Source: Aphelocoma coerulescens
Taxonomy: Eukaryota > Chordata > Aves > Passeriformes > Corvidae
DNA: 64,000 bases
Assembly: GCF_041296385.1 (NCBI RefSeq)
Contig: NC_091013.1
Location: 9,562,001 to 9,626,000 of the forward strand
Reading direction: 5' to 3'
Of the stretch, positions 42,950 through 54,669 are shown piece after piece. Position 1 is the stretch's first letter. Each line of letters begins with the position of its first letter. The translations under genes were made by a program, and so were the position numbers. Below the pieces are notes generated by a model. That model had not been told where the DNA came from. It made no database searches and saw nothing but the letters and a program-made list of their open reading frames with translations.

Positions 42950-45900
42950 TTAAAGATCCGGCCTTGCAGCTCTTCTTTTTATTGTAATGGTGCCACAGGC
43001 TAAAATTCAGATTACATTGATTTACTGTTAGGCACGTGGAAACTTTTGGATGGTGAACATAGCTCTCTGAATTTAATTTGGATTATTTGATTGTAATGTT
43101 TTTAAGTTTTGTTGCTGCAATGAGCTCATTTAAAGTAAATAAAAATAATGGGTTTTTTCCATAACCCAGAATAAGGCTATGAAAAGAATTTAAACAAAGA
43201 CATGAAAAATCTGGCCCCAGGCTTACTATTTATTATATGTATCTATTTTATTTTCAGTGAAATACTTGATAGGTTATTAACAACATTCTCTGGAAAGCTG
43301 AGTTGGAGATTGTCTTGTATTCTTTGATTTCAGCTATTTCATTCAGTTGCCAAAGCATACAAATGAGAGTAATTTCAAAGGAGTTTTTCATTTAAATATC
43401 TCTTAAAAAGAAAAGCTAAAATGCAGCCAGAAAATACAGGAGGAGAAATTCCACCGTATATCAGGATTATGAGCATGGGAAAACTCACCTATTATGGATG
43501 TTGCAGTTCTGTGTTTCAGGTCATGGTCTTTCTTTAGCCTGGTGATTTTGTTTTGGGGGGAGGGTGGGGGCATTTGTTTTATGGGGTTTTTAAGGGTTAA
43601 CTGAACTCTCTGAAGAACAGAAAGAAATAGAAATTCTCCACTCCTTTCCATTCTCTTTTTTTTCAAGATGTTATATGTCACAGGGAAAAAACACAGACAG
43701 ACTCTCTACTTCCAAAGTAGGTTCAGTACAGATGAGGATCTTTCAGCACAGTCATAAAATCAATCTTTTTTACTAATATTAAGGGCTGTTGGATAAATTG
43801 GTTCTTCTTTGCCTTCATCTGTTTCTAAATTCTCCCCTGATACTTCTAGTCCATCTCCTACGGGAAAGCAGATGGACATTTACACTGTTGGTCTCCAGTC
43901 ATCCTCTTTCCTTCTTTTTCTTCCCCAGTTTGCAACCGTGGACAAATTTGCCAAATGTTTGACCTGACAGTACAGGCTCCAAAGATGCTGCATTTTTACA
44001 GATATTACGAGGGTGTAGTTAAAAAGCAGAGAGGGCATAAGACATCATTACCATCTTTTCTTAAGAAAGTGCCTGCTGTGGGAGCTAACCTCAGCAAAAC
44101 AGGGAAGTAGCCAGGCTCAGAGGATTTTTATTTTTATTCAGTGAATCATGTAGGTCAATACTCTCCAATGATGACAAAATAGAAGCAGAATTATGAGATG
44201 GAGATGTAGAGTATGTGCCTGCAACTCACTCGACTCTTCTACTTATCTTTTCCTAACTCTCTTCCTTACCTTTGATATTGCTGAGTTTTGGAAACCTGTG
44301 ATACCAAATTGTAGTAAGAAGTGTTGGAACTGTGCTGGTACTGAAATTGGCTCATAATAGAATATTTTTTTTTTACAGGTTGACATTTTTCTGGGCAGCA
44401 CCTTTTGTAGTTGGTTAAAATAATAAGATTTGATCAGCTGAATGTGAACCAATTGGAAGATGAGTTGCTGGGCCTCTGATCATTCATGTTTTCAGTAGAC
44501 TGCAGCCTGATTTTACTCCATCAAAGATCTTGACAAGATTGCTAAATTTTAAATATACAAATAGTGTTGTTAAATTTTTCCTACATTTTTTGTGTTTTTT
44601 TGGAAATCTTTCAGAGTGACCTAGAAGCTCTGAAGCAAGAATCTGAGGGAGAAGTGGGAGTTACTGGTTCTCATTCTGAGGTGTGGATTCACATCATATA
44701 TGATCTTTCTTATCCAACACTATTAGAAAATAATTTCCATGATAAAAGATATGAACTGATTTCCTAGGCTATAAGCACACACAAGGTTATAAACACATGA
44801 ATTACAATAATGTGTTGCTTGTAGATTTTTCACTTGTGTTTATTGGTACTTTTTTCTTAGTGATTAAAAGAATTTTTGTGATATACCGTACAAGTACTAT
44901 ATTGCCTGCTGTCATTCAGTGTATATCCAGATATTAAGACACAAAATAGTGAATACTGATAATATAATTTCAGAAATTCTATAACCTAAAGGGAAAAAAA
45001 AAAAGATACATGGTTTATTTTTTAAATTTCTGGGAAGGCTTTATGTAGGTCTCTCCTTAACAGGTTTACTTATTCCTTCTAACTGTACAACAGAGTTTGG
45101 GACCACTTTAAAGCATCTGGTCTGACTATCACAGCTTTAGATGTCAGTGAAACAAGCACTTTAATCCATTGGACATTTAAAATAATAGTTCCATCCTACT
45201 ACTTGAATCATCACAGAAACTCAGCCACTCCAGAATTCAGGTAATGCCTGCAAGTTCTTCAGCCCAGATTGTTCTTTGTGTAAAACAGATCATATTTAAT
45301 TCCCCATGAAATAAAATTTTACTATTATGGTTGGCTGTGATGAGATTACAAGGAGAAATAGGGGGTGAAAGGAATGCAATTCAATTTATTTTCCAAGGTG
45401 TTGCAATATATTACATCTTCTATCTATTTTTTGTGATCTAGAGGAAAAATAATTTCATTTCGGTCAAACATTTCAGAAGGACTCTGAAAAAGTCTTTGCA
45501 ACAAACAGTGAAAGAAAACTTGAGTGTTTGATTAACAAATATCTCAGAATAGCTAATTCCCTTCACTGTGTCTGACAACAGACCCCTAAAAATTTCAGTG
45601 CATATTTGGGCATGGGATTGAGGAAAATGCTATTCACAAAGTTCATCATGTATTGTTATGTGTAGCTATTGCAGAAAAGTGATAATGTACTGAAGATGCT
45701 GAGCTTCACAACATATGCATGTGACAGGAATCATATCTCTGAAGGACATGCTGGTAACAAAAAGAAAGGGTATGTGCAGAGAGGAAAAATTTGGACTTAA
45801 ACTCTGGAGACACCCAAATAATTGATAGCGTTGGCAATAGCCTGCATATTATATTTATCCAGCAGAATAAGTATAATAGGAAGGGCAGAAATTGCAGATT

Positions 45901-48900
45901 AATCTGTAAAACAAGCTGGGGGACTGCAAAAGCCTTTACATTTGTAATTTAGTTTTTAAACACAAAGATATTTGAATAATTCAAGGTAAAGAAAAGAGTT
46001 GTAAAACTGAGGACACATCCAGAAAGAGGTCAAGCTGTGTAACCCGAGTCTTTCTTTCTCTGATGGCTTCTCACAGGCAAGAGTACAAAAAATGTACTGC
46101 TAAATTGAGGTGAAAGTGCTTCTATAGGTACCTTTCTTTGCTTGTAAGCTTTTTTCACTAATCCTTAGTTAAATATTTGACTTTAAGTTTTGTTGAACAC
46201 ACAGCATTCTTCCTTTATCTTTAAACTTCGCTGTGTTCTTGAAAAAGTTGGGCTGTGCAAATTCTAGGAACCAGTCGAACCTCTTGCATCAACTTCATCT
46301 TTCAGTTTGAAAAAATCTGTTTATTACAACTCAAGAGGAAAACACACATGTACATGAGCAGACAAAACAAGATCTTGAAGTGACATCTAAGATAATTTCA
46401 ATTTTGGAGGAAACTTGGACTAAAAATTGTTACTTATAGAAATGTAAAGTCACATGAAGAACATTGAATTTTGAATACAGAGTGGGTTGGCAAGAACTTT
46501 GAATAACTTAGCTGTATCCATTTAATAGCAATATGTTGTTCAAATATGGTGTTGTTAAGTTTTCTAAATCAGTCTCTATTACATTCAGGATAGATACATG
46601 GGGTTATTTTGCATGGGGAGGAATAAAATGTTTTAAAAATATCTTGCTTATTTTATAGACACATTGATATGTTTTATGACCCATATATAGACTGGTGCCA
46701 TGCACCAAGCTAGGTCATGGCAAGAATAAGAATTTTAGAAATATGGAATATATTGTCTGGAAATAAAGAACGAAGATTCTAAGCCATTATCTGTATAATA
46801 TCTTTATGACAGAACACAAGCTGCATTTCAAAAGTTAACTTTGTTCTGAAACTACTTAAATTTTATGGTCATAGCTATTGGGCTGTAGAACCTGGAATTA
46901 GCAGTGGACAAATCGTCTACTGCTACGGAAGGAGATAATAGCCCACTATAGCCCCTCTTGGGAAATATAAAATAAACATACCCTGACACAGCTCAGTAAG
47001 TAGAAAGCATTTCATGGTCCAGTAAATCTTATAGATCATGATTAAAGGTCTGAGTGCTACTGAAAATAATTTGAGGGAAGAAGTATAATTAGTGTATTAT
47101 ATTCCCAATATGACTTAAAAACAAAAATAAAGGAGTAAGTTTACCTGCTGAGGCTGAGGCTAGTCCCTGTAAATGTACACTCGAACAAACTGTGTAGCAC
47201 AAGTAGCAGTAAACCCTGGCCATAACCCAGGCTTTCAACTCTTCAGTCAGTGACTGCTGACTTTATGCTCCTGCTTTTTTATCTGTGGGAAAGTCAGCTT
47301 GGGTGTGTCTCCTCTGTTTAGCCCTCTGGTTTTCACAAGAGTTCAAGAAATGAAGGAGGCCTGGTCTTCAGTAACTTTAGACAACTACAGTGCTTTGTTT
47401 GCCTCTGAGCACAGCTCATCCTTAGCTGTGTTTTCAGTCAGCAACTCCCACATCCCTCAGACAACACAAATCATGTCCTAAAAGGTCGTCTTTCCCTCCA
47501 TTGTCATTCTAGACTGCTTTTTGGGGTTAAAATCAGGTGCAGATGTCTATATCTTGTCAGTCTCTCTTAAAAGCTATCTCAGGCTGTCTAGACCACATTC
47601 TAAACTCTGCCTTGGAGAGAACAGCTAAAAGCTGCCAGGCTCCAGCTGTGCCCATGGCTGGGTGCATGGGACACTTCTGTTTCACAGGCACATGTCCTGC
47701 TCCTTCATACTTGGAGGTGCCACTCAAAAAAGGAGTTGGAGCCAAGCTGAGGTCCAGCTCCTGGACTGGCTCACCGTCTGAGCTGTGTCCTGAAGTTGTG
47801 AAAATGAAAAATGAATGTAGCCATGAAGTAGTTAAAGCAGTTTGCTTGTTGGTGTGGCATATATCAAACCTGCATGCAGAATCTGCTCACCTTTGCTTTC
47901 AGTAAAACAAACCACATTCACATAACACACTAATACAATTAACAAGAATTAGAGAGGAAATTGCAGAGGGAGCTGGAACCAATTTCCCTGATTTTTGTAA
48001 TATTCCCATCTAGGAAAGGAAGCCTTAGAGGTGACACAGAGCTAAGAGAGAGAACAGACATGGGAGGGAAGAGGTGACAGAGTATGTGGAAAATCCCAGG
48101 CAGGATATGCAGGAACCTGCTCTCATTCCCACTCATATTTCAGAGTGGGTTTTTCTCTCCCAGTGTCAGAACAGCTGGTTACACTCTTGCATAGGGATTT
48201 ACTGAATCCAGACTGGTTGACTGGAAGTTTGTATGAGTAGGTGGATGTCAAGGATATCAAGGTACAGGTTTCCTGTGGTTCTGTCTGTTACAGAGAGAGA
48301 AGAGACACATAAGCCCACTTTTCTCACTTCCACACTTTGCCAGGCTCCTGAATGAGAAGAAAAAATTAATTGAAGTACATAAATATCTTCAAATGTAATG
48401 CAATTGGCAATAAAATATGCTATATGAGGTAATCCATTATAAAAGCACAGTTAAAGGAGACTGATAATTGTCAGTTTTGTGAAGTACCCAGTACACTGCT
48501 GTGCATGAGAGACATTTTGAAAGTCTGATGGGCAGAAGTGTTCTGTCAAAATTGCTCTTAGAAAATTGGAATAAAGCTGATTTGGTAATTTGAGAATTCA
48601 TATTTGTAGAATCTAGCAAATCAAGAATTAAATTCTTTGCTTAGTAGCAGAGTGACCCCCAGTCACAGCTATTTTAGTGCCTCTCTTACAATGAGCGGCT
48701 TAAAGGGGATATAGACTGCTCACCACAATTCTTTTCCTGTGCTATTTTATAATGTTCAAGTTTATAAGCATTTCTGCTAAAAGAGCTCCAACTTAAATGC
48801 CATCCTTTACAAGAGGCCTGTTCTGTCTTTGGAGGATTACAGTACTTAACAGTTCCCAAGAGGGGTCTAAAACATATTGCCAGACTCATGATCTGTAGTG

Positions 48901-51580
48901 TTCAGAGTTTCTAGATGTTTCTGTGCTGCTTTGTGGTTGCACATTTACGGTCTGACCAATCATAAGGATACTGTCTGGAAGGAGTCAAAATAAAGGAAGA
49001 ATAGTGTTCAAAACTGAGGATTTTTCTTGTGAAGGCCTGTTCAGCTGCTTCTACAGGCTCTGCAGAAATCCACACATAAGTTTCAATTACAACATCTGCA
49101 GGGATTTAGTCAGTGGCTTAAAGTATTTGTCTTAGTTTGTAGACACACAAGACATCCTAATGATTATTAAAATAAGTCTCTAAGAGTTTGTTGTGCTCGT
49201 AATATTTGTTCTTTAATCAGAGATCTAAGTAAACAGGTTAAGTCACAGATCCCAGTGCTGAGGCAATACTTGTGCTCAAAGACCATAGCCTAATGTAAAA
49301 GTGTAAGATGTTGGAATGGAGCTCTCCTTCTCAACTGCATATATAATGGTTTGAGTGTACAGTAACAGATGGAAATGTATCTTGTAGTACCAAGGAAAGA
49401 GTTCCTTCAATTAAATGTGAGCAGACATGATGCACAACTGCAAATAAACCTCTTTCAAAATGTGGTATGGAATTCTTAGAAAGCCCAAAACATTCTACTG
49501 AGAGGTTTATTACCATACAGCTGGTTCCACAGACTGTTTAAAAAGTAGATTTGGGCTCATTCAGAAACTCAGCACTGTGAATTAATAAAGTATCCACAGT
49601 ATAAACATATTTCTCTATTAGTAGGGCTTTATAGTAAACTATGTACAAAAGTGATATGCCAACTGATACATCAATAGACTTTGGTGAAGTGATACCCGTT
49701 CATGAGAAAGAATTTGCTACCCGCCCTAAAACCCATAATCAGACCCATTGGATGTATGAAGCTCTAAAGTTCCTAAACCCAGGAAAAGACTTTAAAAACA
49801 CCTGCAGGTGGTAAATGCAATCAGATGCTCTGTGTGGATTCAGCACATAATTCCCCTAAGGAAACAGATGAAATCATTACACTGAGCGGCTGTATCCTTG
49901 AGAAGTACTGTTTGTAATTGAACTATTCCAAACACTCTGCCACTAAAAATGCACCTTTCAGATGTCAAATCCTGCTCCATCGAGCAGTGTACGTGATCTG
50001 CTGGCACAAGTCATGGCAGAGTTTTGACGTGGCTGAACAAGCCATTTGATCCAACTATTTTTCAGTGGATATTGTGTGAGCATTTATTTATATTTATAGC
50101 CAGGCAAAACTAAACAAAAGCTTCAGAAATCCAATATTCCCTTTTACAAGGAACTTTTCAGCTTTCTCTTGCCAGTGTAAAGAAAAGAAGTCATAACAGG
50201 CCTGGAATGCTGTAACTTTTTAACAGTGAAGGGGGGAAATGTTGTGTTCAGTAAAGACAGTCTCTAATTGAGCCCAGTTACTATTTTCTGTAAGCAAGCA
50301 CAAATATTGCCTTGGTTTTCAAAGGATGTTTTGATAAAGCAGGACAGCTAGCTAAAAGGAGGATGTGGAAACAAAAATGATCAGCCTGAAAAGAAGCAAA
50401 ATTCCAAGGTCCATGCATTGCGTTTAGGAGGGATGTGTCCTCTACCACAGAAAGCTGGAGGAGCTGGCACACAAAGCTGGCAAGAAAGCTTTCAGCAAAT
50501 CCAAGTCAGAGTGGTACTGTACTGCTGAAAAACAACAAATGTGGTAGATACTTTTAAGAAAGGAGAAATAAATCTGGCCAAATGCCAGGCTGTAAATATG
50601 GTATCAGTAGTATGCAGCACTTTTGACAGGAAAAAAAAACAAACAAAAAAGACTTAAAGAAAGAATTCCTTGGAAATGGATTAATTAGAATATTGCATTG
50701 ACCAGAAGTAGGTTTTGTGCAACGTATTTTTTATTGCCTATGATCCAGCAGTTTCAAACAGTTTGCACTGTATCAAAGGCTTCTGTAATTCTGAAAACTT
50801 TAACCACCTTGGACCTACTGAGGATTAGAAGAGAAATTAGTGAGTAATTAACTTATGCTAGGCAGAAAAGCAGTAAGTTTAGACAAAAGGGCAACTGTTT
50901 TACTAATGGTAAATTATTGTCAGGTGTCCTTGCTGAGGAAAGGATGGTACAAGACACTGTCTATACACTGACCATTCATAAGGTCAGTTTGAACATCAGA
51001 AATAAGTTTCAAGACACAGCAAGATTCTGTGTGAGGCTTCCCAGAAGAATTTAAGCAGACCAGAAAAAAACTGGGTTTCTTCATGAAGGAGCTGAGAGTT
51101 TGTGGAAGGGATTATATTTTAAGGATTCACACTAGCTGCTGCCTAAAGCAACAGGTCTCTGACCACAAAAGTAATTTTCACAATGCTCAAGGACTGGGAA
51201 GGAGTGCCTAACAGTGGTTGGTGACTCCTCATTATTTCGAGGGCTCACTTGGTGAAGGGATGCTGCTCATCAGCACTGTTGGCTCCCTGCAGATCACCTA
51301 CCAAGCATTTTCCCAGGCTTCCCAGAAGACTCAGTCCTTGTATTTGCTCACAGGCAACTTGGAGTTCTGTCAGCTCGGCCATGGTGTGGCTGTGGATGCC
51401 CCAGGCTGCCCTTGGGTCTTGTGCAGTCCGTTTCCATTAATTGGAATGGTGGTATTTTCCCAAAGCAAGTATGTTTTGGTTGTTGAAGCTGAATTACTGA
51501 AGGTATAAATAAACCTAAACCAATTTCAAAAGCTGAACCTTTTTTTTTTTTCTAGTTTCTTTTTTTTCCCCCTTCTAAAG
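42950..51580. other. AT-rich non-coding sequence, no gene recognised
   Basis: About 8.6 kb without a supportable exon or transposon. A G-rich patch at 43,555-43,587 is listed separately. Frames such as 47,537-47,905 (122 codons, plus) and 51,218-51,508 (96 codons, plus) lie in modestly GC-richer patches, have no recognisable domain, and overlap open frames in other registers. Confidence 0.55.
43555..43587 (+). other. Putative G-quadruplex-forming sequence
   Basis: Runs GGGGGG, GGG, GGGGG and GGGG occur in order on the plus strand, with loops of 1, 1 and about 12 bases. The first three runs are tightly packed. It is structural potential only, with no promoter evidence. Confidence 0.5.
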
Positions 51581-51584
51581 GAAA

Positions 51585-51668
51585 TACCTGGTGTCCTTGC
51601 CCATGACAGGGGGACTGGGACTAGATGATCTTTGAGATCCCTTCCAACCCAAACCATTTTATGATTCC
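51585..51668 (+). mobile_element. CR1 3' tail (plus)
   Basis: GTGTCCTTGCCCATGACAGG, then GGGACTGGGACTAGATGATC, CCCTTCCAACCCAAACC and ATTTTATGATTCC are the CR1 3' end with its tail. A T-rich stretch precedes the truncated 5' end. Confidence 0.92.
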
Positions 51669-51679
51669 CCACTGTGACA

Positions 51680-52100
51680 GTGGATCTTGGCTCTCCAGCA
51701 GCAGTCATTACCCTTGACTCTTGGGTTTTTCTCTCAGGAAATATTTCTGTCCTGACAGGTTAACCATAGGCTCCTAATTGCTAGGAGTATGTGATTTGTG
51801 GGATTTTACATTTCCAGCCCCAGTGTATACAGGTTTATTATGGCACATAGGTCTGTCACAGGAAGTTTCTGTATGGAAAGGACAGTTTAGAAGGGAGCAC
51901 AACACTGCTGGTGAGGGGAACTGGGCATTTTGAGGGTGCAGAATGGGAAAACAGAAGTCTACTGAGCAGTCACAAGGTAAAATCAACTCCTCTGAGAGAG
52001 TTGGGAAAAAGCTTATACACAGCTGTCTTCCATTTGCCTCCAGTTTTTAATTAGCTACATCTTCAGGAACTAAATTTAATTTCTAGATTGAGTGAAATGA
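51680..52100. other. Non-coding sequence between CR1 and LTR, nothing recognised
   Basis: I see no repeat family or exon in this stretch. Confidence 0.5.
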
Positions 52101-52105
52101 GATTT

Positions 52106-52595
52106 TGTGCTGGTCTTGGCTGGGACAGAGCTAGTTTTCTTCTTGGTGTCTGATACTGTGCTGTGTTTTGTATTCACTGTGAGAATAATGTTGATAATCC
52201 AGTGATGTTTCAGTTGTTGCTGGGCAGTGCTTACCCTAAGTCAAGGACTTCTCAGTATCTCATGCTCTGCCAGGTAGAGGACACAGAAGCTGTCAGGAAG
52301 CACAGCCAGGACAGATGACCTGAGCTGTCCAGAGGGGCATTCCACACCCAGAACATCATGCCCAGTACATGAACTGGGGGGAATCGGCCACCAGGGGCTG
52401 ACTACTTGGGGACAGGCTGGGCATTGATCATTGTGTGTGCTGAGCAATTGTATCGTGCATCACTTGTTTTGGGTTTTATTTATCTCTCTTATCTTCTGTT
52501 CGAGTTATTATTAATATTATTACTGTTATTTTATTATTAGAATTATTGTATTTTACTTTGCTTCAAGTCTTAAACTGTTATCTGCACCCATGAAC

Positions 52596-52631
<36 letters not shown>

Positions 52632-52715
52632 GATTCTCCTCCCCATCCCACTGCTGGAGGGAGGGGATAGTGAGTGAGTATCTTCATGGTATTTGGTGGT
52701 TGGCTGACTATGACA
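52106..52715 (+). mobile_element. Solo LTR (610 bp, plus) with perfect 5-bp target duplication
   Basis: It starts TGTGCTGGTCTTGGCTGGGA and ends GACTATGACA, flanked by GATTT at 52,101-52,105 and 52,716-52,720. The beginning (GCTGGGACAGAGCTAGTTTT) and the TTCAGTTGTTGCTGGGCAG segment are those of a common avian LTR. The 3' part contains CTCCTCCCCATCCCACTG. A 30-base T run (52,601-52,630) lies inside, probably an expanded T tract. No internal retroviral sequence remains. I would place it with ERVL-type elements on the 5-bp duplication, with moderate confidence. Confidence 0.9.
52601..52630. repeat. Poly-T run of 30 inside the LTR
   Basis: An uninterrupted T run in the R/U5 part of the solo LTR. 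It is likely to be length-polymorphic. A second T14 run lies just beyond the LTR at 52,731-52,744. Confidence 0.9.
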
Positions 52716-52744
52716 GATTTCTTTTGTTATTTTTTTTTTTTTTT

Positions 52745-53590
52745 AGAATGGCAGCAGTTTATGGTAGACTCTTGAGAAAGGAAGAAGATTCAGAGATGAC
52801 AACAGATAGAAATGAAATTTTAGCAATATAAAAAGGAATGAGTGTGTGGCATCCTATTTAATAGAGTTAAACTTGCTGTATCAGAAAATGGACAAGGAAA
52901 AATGAATGGAGACCGAGGCTGAAGAACAACCATCTAAAAATAGTAGTTGTTTGGGGTGAAGTAGATAAGGAACATCCCTAACCTTCATCAGAAAACAACT
53001 AAAATAAACTCCTCCATATTAGTTCATAGCAAAAGTAGAAGAAATAGAAATGCCACAGGTGAAACACGTATCAGAGAGGAGCTATTTCTGCTGCTTTTGT
53101 GTTTGCTTCTATTAAAGTCAGAAACCATCACAGGCCATGCAGCTCCCTCGTGTGTTTATTCCTCTCTCACAAGCTCAACCTGACCAGTGCACTGAGCAGC
53201 ACGTTGGCAGCATTTGCAACTTCGAGTTATCCCACATACAGCATTAGATGATCAAAGGGAAACTGCGACTTACTTATTTTTAATAAACAGTGAATATGAA
53301 TGGTATTGAACAGCAGGGGCAAAGAGAAATTCTCTTTACAGGAGAGATGAATATTGAGGAGACCATTAGGAGTAAGGGTGTTTCAGTGCTGCACACACGG
53401 AGTCGATGCCTGGCAGGCTCACACTGCTTGCTTTCCTATTATGACCTTCCTCTGTGACCTTTACCAAAAGACTCCCTTTGTGTCTCCAGCAGGTGTAAAA
53501 TGGGAATAAGTGTATTTCTCTACTTCCAAAGGTAAAATGAAAGTCATATGGGTCTAGATTTTTATGGTTTTATGAACTATACAAATTGAC
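52745..53590. other. Non-coding sequence, nothing recognised
   Basis: AT-rich between the LTR and the next CR1, without a recognisable exon or repeat family. Confidence 0.5.
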
Positions 53591-53594
53591 AGGA

Positions 53595-53845
53595 CCCAAG
53601 AGAATGGCCTGAAGTTGTGTGAGGAGAGGTTCAGGTTGGATATTAGGAAAAGGTTCTTCCCCCAGAGGGTGTTTGGGTACTGGCACAGGTTCCCCAGGGC
53701 AGTGGTCACAGCACCAGCCTGACAGTTCAAGTGTTAAGACAATGCTCCTCAGGCACATCTTGGGGATGTTCTGTGCAGGGCTGGGAATTGATCCTTGTGG
53801 GTCCCTTCCAACTCAGCATATTCTGGGATTCTGTGATATATATTT
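53595..53845 (+). mobile_element. CR1 3' fragment (plus), well preserved
   Basis: GGCCTGAAGTTGTGTGAGGA, then GGTTCAGGTTGGATATTAGG, CAGGGCAGTGGTCACAGCAC, CTTGGGGATGTTCTGTGCAG, GGGTCCCTTCCAACTCAGCA and a final ATTCTGGGATTCTGTGAT tail follow the CR1 3' end closely. The open frames on both strands across it belong to the repeat. Confidence 0.93.
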
Positions 53846-54087
53846 AAAAGGAAAGAAAAAAATTTTAAAAATGAAGGTGAAGGAGTAGAATTACAACATC
53901 CTTCATTCTGACCTATTTATGGTTCTTCTGCCTGTTGAGATCTCTTGGTGAGTTCCTAAATATTAGTAGGCACGAGGCGTTGCTTTGGGCCACGAACACA
54001 TGTAATTCTACTTTTAGTGTTATCACCCCGTTCATTTCTCTGTGGCTAACACAAACTGCAACAAATGAGCCATATTTTGAAGGATTA

Positions 54088-54440
54088 AAGGCGGCCAGCT
54101 CTCTCCCTGCGCTGCTTTTGCCTCTTGCAGACCTGGATTGCTCCCAGTCCCCTCCCGGCTGTCCCCGAGGCACCCCCGGCAGCCGCTGCCTGGAGAGCGC
54201 TCCGTGGGCACGGCGACTTTGGGATGTCACTTGTGTGCGGAGGGGATGTCACTCGCGTGTGGAGAGCCCCATCCCGTGGCCAAGCAGAGCTTCTGCAGCC
54301 AAGACCTGCGTGTGTTTTGTGGAAAAGGCACCGAGGTTTCCCCGTTATCTACGGCGATAACGTGGGGCTGAGGCAGCGGCAGCGCGGGGCGACGGCTCTC
54401 CCGGGTCACCGGAGACCACCGAGGGCAGAGAGCAATCCTT
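54088..54440. promoter_or_regulatory. Small CpG island
   Basis: Roughly 28 CpG dinucleotides occur in about 350 bases, against a strongly CpG-depleted background. Examples are the CGGCAGCCGC, GCGCTCCG and GCAGCGCGGGGCGACG words. Overlapping open frames on the plus strand (141, 124 and 77 codons) have no recognisable domain and follow from high GC. A pyrimidine tract ending TTTGCCTCTTGCAG at about 54,130 is an acceptor-like signal. It could be a promoter or first exon of an unidentified transcript. No TATA box is evident. Confidence 0.55.
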
Positions 54441-54542
54441 GGGGAAGGACTTGGACCTACTCTTGTTTACAGAAAAAAGAAATCAGAAAAGGAGCTTGAT
54501 CTACATTGAGTCCTGATCCGTGTATAAGTTGGAGAACAAATA

Positions 54543-54661
54543 AAAAGGTCGGATGGGAATTTGAGCAACCTGGTCGAGTGGAAGGTGTCCCTGCAGGGGA
54601 CTGGAACTCGATTACCTTTAAAGTACCCTCCAATCCAAACCATTCAATGATTCCATGATAC
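54543..54661 (+). mobile_element. CR1 3' tail (plus)
   Basis: GGTCGGATGGGAATTTGAGC, then AACCTGGTCGAGTGGAAGGT, GTCCCTGCAGGGGACTGGAA and CCATTCAATGATTCCATGAT are the CR1 end with its tail. It lies about 100 bases after the small CpG island. Confidence 0.93.
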
Positions 54662-54669
54662 TTCTAATG

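Noticed and set aside
51218..51508. 96-codon plus-strand frame
   Set aside because: It contains plausible-looking hydrophobic stretches but no recognisable family and no splice structure, and an overlapping second frame is also open.
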